From Erythrophleum ivorense (taxonomy: Eukaryota; Streptophyta; Magnoliopsida; Fabales; Fabaceae), in the NCBI GenBank assembly GCA_026724425.1, contig JAIUCV010000019.1, positions 9,505,141-9,569,140 on the forward strand: 64,000 nt of DNA, in the 5' to 3' direction. Below the pieces are notes generated by a model. That model worked only from the letters and a program-made list of their open reading frames with translations. It was not told where the DNA came from and did no database searches. The first letter of the stretch is position 1. Each line of letters opens with the position of its first letter. Both the position numbers and the translations under genes were made by a program. Shown here piece by piece: positions 23,825-35,599 of the stretch.

Positions 23825-24391
23825 GAACATTTGGTAGGAAACTGTAATGAACCTTACAACTTAAATCACCACTAGAGCTAAGCTTTTTTTTTCTTGGTTA
23901 AACAATAAGGATGCCCTCAAGTTAGTTTGTATAATTGAAACAAAACTTTATTCAGAAGATCTTAAGGACATACCCCTCACTTAAGCTAAGAAGTACGCTT
24001 GATTAACCACTAAGCCAAATTCTTAATATCAAGGTTAAAAAAATTTTAGGTAATGAAATTAGACATTAAAAAGGACCCCAAAAAAGAAAACTATATTCAA
24101 TTACTAAAAACGTCAAAGAAATTGTTTGAGTAATACCAATATGCAAAAAGAAAAAAAGTACTAAAAACATTAAAAGAAAGGAGGAAGCCGGATTTATAAA
24201 ATCAAACAACCGCGTAACAATTATCAACAACTGAGTGATCACATTTACACATAAATGAGTTTAAAAAATCTATTTATGTTAACAGATGCTATCAACAGTC
24301 TTTTTATATTATAGTTTGTCAGTTTCATGTAAAAGCCCGATACACCAATGAGTTATTTCTTCTTTATATTCATCGCTCGCAGATTCTTTAC
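23825..24391. repeat. Internal direct repeat, left copy (block A)
   Basis: Homologous to 28233-28829 and to the single block B copy at about 44906-45500. Landmarks are GTAAATGAACATTTGGTAGG, the T-run followed by GGTTAAACAATAA, and TGCTATCAACAGTCTTTTTA. Similarity ends right after CAGATTCTTTACA. Confidence 0.8.
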
Positions 24392-24601
24392 ATTGAGAAT
24401 TCCGACAGGGGTCCTCAGTATTCTGAGAGTTCGAAAGAAATTCATGACCTCAGGAGTAATGGTTAATGACAATTCACAAATATATCTGGTTTGGCTAAAA
24501 AGAGATAATTTTCTTGTTCTGAAAAATGCGTTACTTCCAATGTAGAAGGCAAACCTGTATTTTGCAGTTTGCATCATATTATAAGTGTTATTCTTTTTTG
24601 A

Positions 24602-25088
24602 AAAAATTAATCTTTGCATCTCTATAATTTATTTCAATTTTTAAGTTGGTCGTTGCAATTTGATTTTTTTAACATATGTCCCTATACTTTTCTAACATTT
24701 AAGAATCAATCCATGCACTCTTGTAGGATTTCACCAACTAATTGGTTCGAAGCCAGTGTCAAGTATTATAAGATAATATATATATACACACTCTTTGCTT
24801 TGCTGTTTGCTGCGTTTCGGGTGAGATGCAGGGGATAAGCATAGGAAATCACGTGAGATGCAGAGGTATGGACTGTGTGGCACCTACGTGGTGAGCTCCT
24901 CCACCACCTCAGTTTCCGTTAGCGACGTCGGACAGAAGCAGGCACAGTTACGACGAAAACAAATGTCGGATTGATTCTTAAACATTAAGAAAGTAGAAGT
25001 ATAAGGATAAATTTATAAATTTTAAGAAATTTAAATTATAGAGACCAACTTAAAATAATTTATAAGGGTTAAAGATTAATTTCCCTAA
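24602..25088. mobile_element. MITE-like element with long inverted ends
   Basis: The left ~110 bp (ATTAATCTTT, TCTATAATTTATTTCAATTT, AAGTTGGTC, CCCTATACTTTTCT, TTTAAGAATCAATCC) reappears in inverted order at the right end (GGATTGATTCTTAAACATTA through GAGACCAACTTAAAATAATT to AAAGATTAAT). The total is about 0.49 kb with no coding capacity. The ~250-bp core is GC-richer. The length of the terminal inverted repeats suggests a Mutator-type MITE; I could not confirm a 9-bp target duplication. Confidence 0.6.
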
Positions 25089-27552
25089 AATATATCCACT
25101 ATTGTCACTTTACAAAATCACGGCAATTTCTAAAAATTTGTATCAAACATTTTATTAATCAATTTATTAAAAATAGCTTTCATAGCATTTCAATCCAATA
25201 TTTTTAAAATTGAATCGATGATTGTACAGGAAAGCATTGATTTATAAGTTTAATCATAGTTAAATTGTAATTAAATGGGTGATAATTAAATACTTATTTT
25301 TATATATATTAAAAATTTAATAAAATAAATAAAATATATGATTTAATTAATATTTACATTGATAATAATTTATTGTTGACCCTTTTTCCCATATTTTGTT
25401 TTCTATGTTACCCCATTTAAAAAAATTTCATTTTTTAATTTGAAAAGTAAAAACAGAGTGGTTGTACTAAAGAGTCTTATTTGAAAAGTAAAAGTTTGAC
25501 ATTGGTCATTATGTCTACGTACCAACCATTTTCGTTTTCCCTGTTCATTTGCCTCCATCTCAAAATTCACTCTGTATTGGCAGGACAGTCGAACTGCAGA
25601 AAAGAGATAATCTGTTTTACTTTTGTTGTGGTTGTATTGTAATTCTTGCTTCTTAGCGTTTGATGAAGCGTCTCATAAGTTCGTAAGGGATATCTACTGG
25701 AACGGAATTTGCCAGAATTCTCAAAGCACAGAAAGGGATTGAAGCATGAAGCTATGGCCAAACAAAAAGTAGTTCGTAACGTGCACTCACAGTTGGTGCT
25801 GCTGAAACACTGCAAGATCTTTCTTTAATGGAACTTACGAGCCTGTAACATTAAGTTCATAAATCAATCCTTAAACTCAGTTTATAAAATGAGGAGCTTG
25901 AACAATAAGTTCATAAATCAATCTTCAAGACGGAACTGTTGGATCTCCTCAAGGTTATCTACCATGAAATAAACGATCTTTGAGAACTGCTGGAGAGGTG
26001 GCGGCTAGAGGGAGTGGAATGGGAGAGAATGGAGCAAGAGACACAAGAGTAGGAGGTCGGCTTAGGAGAGCGTAGGCCAGCAAATAAAGGCCTTCTCTCC
26101 CTCTATAAATTTAGCATGGAAAAAAAAAAGCCCAAAATAATAAGGACACCTCATGGAAGACAGTGAGATCTTCTTCCCTTCAAGCTAAGGCGTTCTCCTC
26201 GGTCTACAATGGCTGGGTCATCCTAATCTCCCTCTCATTCCAAAGGAAAAACGCCAACATAACCACCACTGCTAAAACAGTTACCATCCTCCACAGCAGC
26301 CCCCTCAACCTCACAACAAGGTTTTAAAAACTGCCCCCTGCATCAGAATCTCTCTCCTTCTCCTCATCAGAGACATTCTCCATTGGTGCTCTGTAACAGA
26401 CCTAGTACCTGACCAAACACAGCTCTCCATACAGATCCTTCTCTTCCATTGCAAGTCCTTTGCTTTATTCAATGGAAGCAGATACAACGATTTCCTCTCA
26501 AAGGCTCCATCGGATGATATATACTTACTAGCTTCATCCTTCCTCACATGTAACAGGAAATGGATCCCTTGACAGAATACTCATGTTTTTCATGTTCTCT
26601 CTCTGACGAGGAATTCATTCTGTCTCTCAAAAAAAAAAAAAAAAAAAATAAATCAAGTTTGTGAGGGACATAAGCGAAGATGAGGGTCTTCAACACAAGC
26701 AAATCCAAATCCCCATGCAACATAGGCATTCTACGTTAACAGTCGAGAAGATATCGCAGACGCCACTTAGAATATCGCATTCCCCCATTTGTTCCCTAAT
26801 CACTTTGTTAGTTGTTCCAATTATTAAAAAAAGAAAAAAAATTGCATATGATGACTAAATTTATTAGATTAAATTATAAAAAAAATCAAAATTAATATTG
26901 ATTTGCTTTAATTTGACTAAAACTGAACCGAATCCTTAAAAACCGAAAACTGAATTGGCTTAATCAGTTTTGATGTATAAAAATTCCATTTGAACCTACT
27001 TCTTTATAATTTTGTTCAGTTTAATTTGGTCCAATCAATCTAATTCAGTTTTGGACATCACCCTATCTAGCACTGCATTTAGAAAGAGTAGTGGGTTAGT
27101 CTTTCCTCTGAAATTTGCGCTTTCACCATGTATCCTGCATCAGAGTCCTCCTCGTTATGTGCAACGTTCTATATGAAGGTGTTATTCCAGTTGATTTTCT
27201 AAACTTGGCAAAAATGACAATGCGTTTTGCTTTACTCATAAGAGGTACGAATCACGAGTCTCTACCCAACATTTAGGTCATCTAAATCTAAAAATAATTT
27301 CTCATTTGTACATCTTTAAAAAAATGATAATTGAATTTAAAAAAAAAAACACGAAACACCAAGAGATACGGTGACTTCTCGCTGGAGTAATAATTATCTG
27401 CTGAGTAATTAATTACAAAATGTTATATAAATATATATACAAAAAAAAAAATATTATATTTAAGTATCAATAAATTATGAATCAAATCAATAAATTGTGG
27501 ACCAGCGATTCCACCTTTTCCGGTTTTCATAACATTAGCAGTGGCCATTTGA
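25089..27552. other. Block A-specific segment, no intact gene
   Basis: This is part of the 3.8-kb segment between the two internal direct repeats and has no counterpart in block B. 25650-25850 has coding-like text in shifting frames (for example AFDEASHKFVRDIYW near 25659) that I cannot assign. A 21-base poly(A) run at about 26629-26649 ends a GC-richer stretch (26150-26628), as a retroposed sequence would, but no target duplication was found. Confidence 0.4.
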
Positions 27553-27711
27553 ACTGAAGGAGTTGAGGAGGATTCGGCTGAAGTGATTGTTGATAATGAC
27601 AAATTTCACAGTACAGTAGGAAGCCCCAGAATCCCATCTTTTGTTCCTCCCGTGGCCAATTTAAGCTTGAGTGAGCAAGCTTTCTTTCTCCTGGCATTCA
27701 TTGCCTGCACG
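27553..27711 (+). pseudogene. Exon fragment of an uncharacterised plant membrane-protein gene
   Basis: The plus strand encodes TEGVEEDSAEVIVDNDKF, then STVGSPRIPSFVPPVANLSL and SEQAFFLLAFIACT, followed directly by a GT (ACG|GTATTG). The last part matches my recollection of a plant-specific family whose next exon begins the first membrane segment (SVAFTSLV type). I cannot name the gene. An in-frame TGA at 27550-27552 lies just upstream and no following exon was found before 28233, so this is probably a captured or stranded fragment. Confidence 0.5.
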
Positions 27712-28232
27712 GTATTGACAACTTTTTTTTTTAATTTTTTAATTGCTTTTATTCAGTACTGATTGCCACTTAAACTAGAGTTCATGAGTTTTCTAAAGGC
27801 TTCTTTGCCCTTAAAAAACAATTAAATCCTTACTATTTGATGGTGCAAGCATGTTTAGTATTAAACCAGGCGACACATTCATCCTATGGGTTTTGAGCCC
27901 ATCTTCTCGTCCCCTACGGGTGTTCTTGAAGTGGGGAATCTTCCTTTTGATTGCGTATGGTGAGGCTTTTGATTTGATTGCAGACGCACTTATTGTTAAT
28001 GGTAACTGTAAATTCTAAGATTTACTAACAGGGAAGGGTTGGTGATTAGTTATTGCATAATTCTCTCGGGCATTTTCACGGTACGGAAGTATTGCTTGCA
28101 GTCACACTCTCTGTTTTTTTTGGAGTGGGGGTGTGGCAGAAGCTGTCACACTCTCTTTATTGTTTTGGATTAAGGATTCCTTCAAATACTTTTGATCTAT
28201 TGCATTACTCTTGGACTACTTATGAATATTGC

Positions 28233-28829
28233 GTAAATGAACCATTTGGTAGGAAAATATGACCCTTGCAACTAAAATTACCGTTAGGGACTTTTTTTTT
28301 TGGGTTAAACAATAAAGGTATTTTCAAGCCAGTTTGTACATTATTTGATGTTAAGTCTTTTCTCAAATAATCTTAAGGACACACTCATCACCTAAGCTAA
28401 AAAATATATTTTATTAAGCTGAGAAATGCTTTATTGACCACGTACTAAGCCAAACTCTTAAGATTAAGGTTAAATAAAAATAGAGGTAATGAAATTGTAC
28501 ATTAAAAAAGTAAAAAAAAAATTCAATTACTAAAATCTTCAATGAAATTGAATGTCTCAGTAATACAAATATGCAAAAAGAAAAAAGAGTACTAAAACCA
28601 TTAAAAAAAATGGAGGAAACCAGAATTATAAAAGATCGAACAACCACGTAACAATTATGAACATCTTAAAGATCACATTTACACATAAATGAGTTCAAAA
28701 AATCTATTTATGTAAACAGATGCTATCAACAGTCTTTTTATATTATAGTTTATCAGTTTCATTTAAAAGCCGTACACATCAATGAGTCATTTCTTCCTTA
28801 TGTTCATCAACTCACAGATTCTTTACATG
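28233..28829. repeat. Internal direct repeat, right copy (block A)
   Basis: Second copy of 23825-24391. From here on, block A is again collinear with block B (28233-29490 against 44906-46155), including an alternating purine-pyrimidine stretch at 28830-28935. Confidence 0.8.
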
Positions 28830-31800
28830 GTTGTGTGTATACGTGAGTTTGAATACTTGCACATGTACGTCTATGTATGCGGGCACATATACATATATGT
28901 GCATGTGTACGCATCTGTATGTATAAGTGTATATACAGTAGTAAGTTGATAGAAACTAGTTGAAGAAAAAAAAAAATAGAAATGGCTTCCATACTTTGTT
29001 TTTTGGGAGAAAAATTTTACTTGGAAAAGTGAAGAAAATTTTGGATTACTGGTAAAATTTTCCAAAGAAAAATTTTCTTTTCTAGCAACTTGAACAAAAG
29101 AAAATTTTTAAAACAATTTTTCCAGAGAAAAATTTTCTTTCAAAACAAACAGAGCCTAAGGAAAATTTATTTGTGATAAACTAGTGTGTAGTTGAATAAT
29201 AGAGAACAAATTAATAATTTTTTTCCTAAATAAAAATATAAATCTGATGTAAATGTTTGTTTATGGTCTATCGTTATTGGAAATCTAATGTTTCACAAAG
29301 CTAATTTGTTCTGTAAAAAATTATAAGGATGGCAATCGGTAAATAATTATTTATTAAAAAATAATTTAAAAACCATTTTGCCATAAAAGTAAATTTTCAT
29401 GTACTGCATAGGTTCATGCCAGCAAAAGTAATTTCTTTCCCATGTGTTGCATCTTTTTTGTTCATTCTTTGAACCAAATCTGTTAAGAATTTAATTAAAT
29501 CTTCGTTTGAAGTAAATCTTAAATTTGTTTAATATTCCATCGAGTTTCATTGTATGAATTTTATTTTAAAAATAAAAAATTCAATTAGATTTGTAATTTT
29601 ACAATAATATCCGTTGTAATCAGTGTGTTGATGCATATTGAAACTATTTTTGAGTATCGCAATATGTAAGTACAGGTTATTAGATATTGAGCTCCTTTTG
29701 TCCTTCAGGTGGAGGGTATTCCATAATTATTGCCAAGGTAATGCACCTTTTGATTCTTGAGATTATTAATAGGTGAAGAGGCTTAACCTACTAAGAAGCC
29801 GAGCTTTTCATAGCAGCATTCTTTTGCTGAGTCTAAGGGCTTTGACCGAAGTAGTATCTTCTATAAACATAAGTATTAAAAGAATTTGATGGAGATGAGT
29901 TTGATTGTGTTGTTTTATAATAATAATAAAAAAAATCCCTTTACAAATAAGAAGCCGGTGTATAGGAGAACAAGTAAACAACGCCCTGACCTTTATAAAT
30001 TGGAACAAACAGTTTCATATATATATATATATATATATATATTATTTTTATAGTGATAAAAAAATGTATTACTATTGTCATTTATATTTTAATAAGCTAA
30101 AAAATTATTTAAATTAAAAATTTAATTTAACTATAATTAAAAATTAAATTACGCTGCTTACAGTGTGAATAAATAGAGTGAGCAATATAACCATGAGATA
30201 AATAGTCGATTATTTTACATCAATTCTTAGCATTTGAAAATTTATTAACTTTGTAGGGCTTTATTATTAAAAGGAAATTTATTAATTTTCCATGAAACAA
30301 ATTGAGTCTTATTTTTAATTATGTTCTAAACAAGATAAATTAAAAGAAATGAAAAGAAAATTCAATTCTGAAAAATACTCATCGTGATTCTTACTTGAAA
30401 AGAAAAAGGTGAAGAAAATGTATAGACATCCCTTGTATTTGTAACCGTATGCAAATAGACACTAAGTAAAAATTTAGATGATAAATTCATATATTTTGAT
30501 ATACTTGGAAATAGACCATTTTATCCATCTTCCGTTAAACAGTTAACAGATCTCGTTTGCACAGTTTGCTAACACAATAGTTTTTTTGTTGGTATTTTTT
30601 AAATTATTTTATTATTTATTTACAAAGTATAAATTATGAATGCCATCCTAGAATTTGATTAAAAAAAATCATGTTAAAAACATTGCAGATCAAAAAATAC
30701 CTTGTATCTTTTTAGTCGTGCGTATAAAGTTTTTATTAAATATGTAAGGCTAAAATGTCAATTTGGGCCATACTGTTTAATTGTTGTTAACCCTCCTCCG
30801 TTAAATACCTACGTGGCATCCTGCGAAACTGTACTTATTAGTCCATATTTATATATTAACAAATAAAATAGGTCTAAATTATAAAAGAAATTTTATATAA
30901 TAATATTATTATAGTAAATAATAGAATATAAGTCTTATATAACGTTTTATTTATATGAAAATAAAACAATAGATAATTAAATATAAAATTTAATTATATA
31001 ATTTGATATTATTTTATCAGTAGGTGAATTCTATTTTATTTTATTTTATTTTTTTCATTAAATATAACGCAAATGATATGACATTTTAAAAAAAAAATTA
31101 AAAAATTTCTCTTAATTGAAAGCTAAAAATTAGAAATAGAAATATACAGTGAATGGTCAAACGATAAATAACGGTGTGTCCTATATAGCAGACTATAATC
31201 AATTTAGATTAACTTAAAGCTTATAATAATCAGCTTTTCACTGGATCAAGCGCATTTTATTGCCACCTCACTTAACCTACAAGCATTCTGTTTGAGCGCA
31301 CATAGAAAAGTAATTAGGTTTTCCATTTTTTCCATTTTAACTTCACTTTTTAAATGGTAGCTGTATACATTATTGTTATTATTATTATTATTATTATTTG
31401 TCTGGCCGGAATACTTATTAAAAAAATTAAATAAAAAACTTCTATTTATAGATAATGTAACTTGGTGTAAAGATCTTCTATAAATTTTTATTATAAAATT
31501 CTAGAGTTCAAAAAGATATTGAGGTAAAAAGTACAATTGTGTATAAGATCAACTCCTTTTCTTTTCCACTTTTCTCTTTTCTTTTTCTGAATTTTACAAA
31601 AAAACTATAAAAAATTTAGATTTTACAACTTGTATATATCCCCACAATAAGTAATTAATCGTATACCTGAAGCTGCATTTGAATTAAAAATATATGGTGG
31701 TGAAATTATGCATTAGGTTAGAGGAACAGCTATCATAAAAGTCAAATTAAATTAAAGCAAATTACACAATGTGATTTTGAAATAGTAAATTACACATATT

Positions 31801-31902
31801 ATTGAAAACGAAAGTGAAATAATAGTAGATCACACACTCACACAAGAGCTTTTAAAATAAAAGCGATGATGGTTGAACTTGTTAAAATAATAAGACGTGC
31901 CC
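28830..31902. other. Intergenic DNA downstream of ankyrin gene A
   Basis: AT-rich, no coding exon recognised. It is collinear with 45500-51284 of block B apart from insertions in B at about 46157-46857 and 48204-50445. Simple repeats are (AT)n at 30016-30041 and (ATT)n at 31372-31398. The region 28830-28935 alternates purines and pyrimidines (GTGTATACGTGAG, ACATATACATATATGTGCAT). Confidence 0.6.
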
Positions 31903-34253
31903 TCAAGTTGTTTTCTGCTTAGTTTCGATCATTTTGGGGGGTTTTGTTATCCTTGATCTTTCGGTACTAGATTGCTGGGATGGCCTTGTGGCTAGCGTCT
32001 GGAACACTGCCAAAGTTAGCCTTCAGAAGATCAAAGTAGAGGGGGAACTATGCGATACCAAAAAGGGCGACTGGGAATGAAGTGATAAGATAAATAGGAA
32101 TCGCAGCGTTTTGGAACTGTTGCGTAAGCATGAAGAAATGGCTAGCACAGAAAGAGATCCACATGAAAGCAATGGAGAGGAACAAGGTGGTCAAACCAAA
32201 TATAAGCTTCCTGGGTAGTTGTCTCCAAAAATTATGCGCTTGATAACGAGAAGTGAGGATGGAGAGGAACAGGACGGTGGACGTGAGGGAGCTGCAAAGG
32301 GCGACCAATGATGACATTACGTACAAGCTGAATGCTGGCTCGTTTCCAAGGGTTGGGTAGCCCATCTTTTCTCGGACATCGCCAGGCAAGCTGGTCGACG
32401 TGGCAAAGGCCACCGTCGCAATCAGTGTCGACACCAGCGAGCATGCTTGTGAGGTTTTATTCAACCACTCTCCCCCGCTTTGTAAAACCCGACGTGCATG
32501 ATGCATGGGAATGGAGTGAAGTTGACTTTTCAATGGTATCTTGTGCAGCTGCCACATACTGATCTTTACCCTCCTACAAATTACTAATATATCCTTCCTT
32601 ATAATCACTTTCAGCTTGGTTTTTTGGTCATTATCATCCAAACTTCTGCAACACACATCACTTCTAGCTGAGAAAAACGCAGAAGCAGATAGAGGCTCTA
32701 CATCTTCATTCTTGCTCGCTGGACGCTGCCTCTTCTGCTTCTTCGAGCTGTGAGTTAATCCTTGCTGCCTGTCCAGTTAAATTGTTTCAATTCAGTCGCA
32801 TGAAAGCTTCCTGTTGGACAAAGTGTGGTGCTGATTAAAAGTTACAATTCTTCTCCTCTGTTCAGCGCCACTTTACTACCCCTGTTCAGCGTTAATTTCA
32901 CTGGTTTTGGTTCGAATTTCGGCTGTAGAGTTGCTCCTTGAATTTTGTTAAGTTTTTACTGCTGATTACTGGTGAAATCACGCCAGAAAATTTATCTCCC
33001 AGGTCTGAAATTTCTGCCATATGAATTGTTTCTGCTGGGTTCATCTTCTCCCCTCTGCTCACGCCATTTTGTTTCTGTTGGTTCACTCTCCTTGCAGCCC
33101 TCTTCCTCTTCGTTTAAGCTGAGCTTCGTGGCTGTGTGTGTGGCAGGAGAGCAACGCTATATAGTGTTTTTGGGCCTGGAATTTTTGATGTATGTGTTGC
33201 TTTTTTTGGTCTCCTCTTCATGCGTCTCCCTCCTCTGTTTTCTTAACTTTGTGATGCGTTTTTTGGTGTGTGGCCAGCTAAGGGAGGTGCTGCGTAGATG
33301 ACAAAAAGTGGTGCAGTGATTTTAGTTGGAATAAGTCTGACTTCCTTCATGCTAAATCGTATACCCACTTTTGTACACACTAATTCCTCTCAATTTCTGC
33401 ATATATATTTCCTAATTTAAGACACAATTTCATGGTGCCTCTTCTTACTTGTCAAATTCTATTTATGCAAAACAAACTTCCCTTTTACGTGTGGCTGCAG
33501 ATTGAAGGTAGTATGCATTTCCTTTATTTCTGAGTTTTGAGTCTAGCTCCTAAGTGGAACTAGGGAGAAGATGGCACAATATATGTATATTGTATGAGTA
33601 TGAAAGGCGTAAAAATTTAGTAGAGGAATAATTTTTAAAACAAGATAAGTTCTGTATGAGATCATTGGAATGATTCACCCTCTAAAATCTGATGAACGGG
33701 TTTTGTAGGGAATTCAGGAGATTAAGGCATAGCTGAAAAAGGGTCAGGGAATTTCTATAAAACCTTGGAATGTGAGTAAGTAGTGTGAACCGTGAGAAAT
33801 GAGTAATTCTTATTTTGTTACTAAGTTTCCTTGCAGTGTTTTAAAATTTGATGATCTATTTATAGAGATACACATTTAAATGTTTTGTCTTATGCATGTT
33901 TACCAAAAATCGATTTGAACATGAAGTTTTGCAAATTGACAGATGTTTGAGTGATTTGAAAACTGTGCTATGAAACCGATCTGGAAGGTACTCTGTCTGA
34001 AATGCTAACATGAGAAAAATATTATTTTAAGAGGTTATTTGATCAGAACCCTGTAGCTAATAGCAGTAGTTGTTAGCCATGGTGCACCATGATCTGTACC
34101 TTAGCTAGCAGGGGTAGTGCTAGCCCCGTGTGTAGGCCACCACACATGGAGTTATATTATTTTCGCAAGCTGAATGCTTTGTGTTTGTAGTGATTTTTTC
34201 CTGCGAGCTGTGTGCTCTGCGTCTGTTCCAATTTGTTCTGCTTAGATGCTTTC

Positions 34254-35506
34254 TGATGCTCACTAAAATATGACACCGCAAGTGTACGGGTCGCAACCGT
34301 AGTACGTAATGAATCAAGGTTGTTCCCTCAGAGAATTAGCACAATTGGCGATTAGGCATTAGAGTTCTCACTTTCATTTTAGTTAAACAATCAAATTGCA
34401 AATGGATTTATGAAAATTACGTAAAAGCAAGTAATAAACGATGATTATAATTGAAGTATGCAATTAGAAACACCTTAGGAATTTTAATCCCCTTTATATC
34501 AACTGTTGATTATTTCCCTTTTAATTAAACAGCTTAATGTAATTACTAGAGTCAAGGTTGAAGTAGATGCAATTGTCTTTCGATCCAATTGAACCCTTAT
34601 ATCCACTCACGCTTGATATCTCAAGGAGTGGTTAATAAATGCTTAAGTGCAGACCTTTTTTCGACTACCTAGGGCCCTTAAGGATATCTCTATCTCAGGT
34701 GCAAATTAGATTATATCTAATCCTAAGTTGTTTAACCAATGGTCTATAAGCAATTCCCTTCCGTCAAAGGTTAATTACTTAATCCACAATCAAACTAAAG
34801 GAGGCCACCCAATAGAATGAAATATATTTCAGATTAAACACTATAAATTCCAATAACTGCAGAATCAACAAGGTAAAATAATCTCTATAGATTAAAGGTT
34901 TATAAAATCCCTAAGGATTACAAAAGTTAGCCGCTCATGGCTTGAAATCCACAGACAAATTTAGCAGACATATTAACTATCATCAACTAAGAGGGAAGAT
35001 GGAGTAGAAACACCTAATCGGAAGGAAAATCAATAGAATCAATGAATTCTCGATCAAATTGAAGCTTCCTCGCCATAGCGAGATCTCATAAGTTCCCAAA
35101 TTTTCTGCTGTTCTCGCTACTGCTACGCTATGGCGAGTTTCTCCTTGGAATTTGTATGCTTCGCGACTTTGCTGTGGCGAAGTACCTCACTCGCTATAGC
35201 GAAAGTGTGTTCTCGCCATAGCGAGTTGAATCCTCGTTGTAGTGAGAATGCTTGATCCACTTGTACTTTCTCACTTCTCAGCTTCCTTCTCTTTTCTCAA
35301 TTCTTTCTTTTTTCTTTTATCTTTCCTGAAATTGAAATCAATTATAGAGTGAGGCTCAAACTGCTAAAGATAATACAATAAAACACTCTCTTTATTTTGT
35401 GTGATTGAATTCATTTTTAACTCTATTAATCAAGAAGAAAGCATTTGCCTCCCTAATTTGATCTTAAATATAATCTCGTTTTATACCACAAATTAGGGAG
35501 TTATCA
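34254..35506 (-). mobile_element. Nested solo LTR
   Basis: On the minus strand it begins TGATAACTCCCTAATTTG and ends GTGAGCATCA. It is flanked by CTTTC (34249-34253) and CTTTT (35507-35511), a 5-bp duplication with one mismatch. The related element at 59408-61505 lacks it and has the undisturbed target ACTTTCAGTGCATTT near 61168. It contains GACACCGCAAGTGTACGGG (34272 on), a phrase I associate with LTRs of plant Ty3/gypsy-type elements. There are several near-palindromes of CTCGCCATAGCGAG at 35069-35240. Confidence 0.8.
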
Positions 35507-35556
35507 CTTTTAGTGCATTTTAAAAAAAAAATTAGTATAAAGCATGTTTCATACAG

Positions 35557-35560
<4 letters not shown>

Positions 35561-35591
<31 letters not shown>
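35561..35591. repeat. (CT)n microsatellite
   Basis: About fifteen CT dinucleotides followed by a short (AT)n run, inside the element that interrupts gene A. Confidence 0.95.

Positions 35592-35599
<8 letters not shown>

Noticed and set aside
25650..25850. Protein-like text such as AFDEASHKFVRDIYW and AKQKVVRNVHSQLVLLKHC
   Set aside because: The frame changes several times and I recognise no family, so it was not called as a gene.
26150..26650. Processed pseudogene or SINE ending in a 21-base poly(A) run
   Set aside because: The poly(A) is clear, but no target duplication, tRNA-like promoter or protein match could be seen.
23825..28829. Full-length LTR retrotransposon with 570-bp LTRs
   Set aside because: The direct repeats do not start TG or end CA, and there is no primer-binding site, polypurine tract or gag-pol. 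The single copy in block B continues into homologous flanks on both sides.
32232..32562. Open frames on both strands over the gene A PGG exon
   Set aside because: They are shadows of the ankyrin/PGG coding sequence in other frames.
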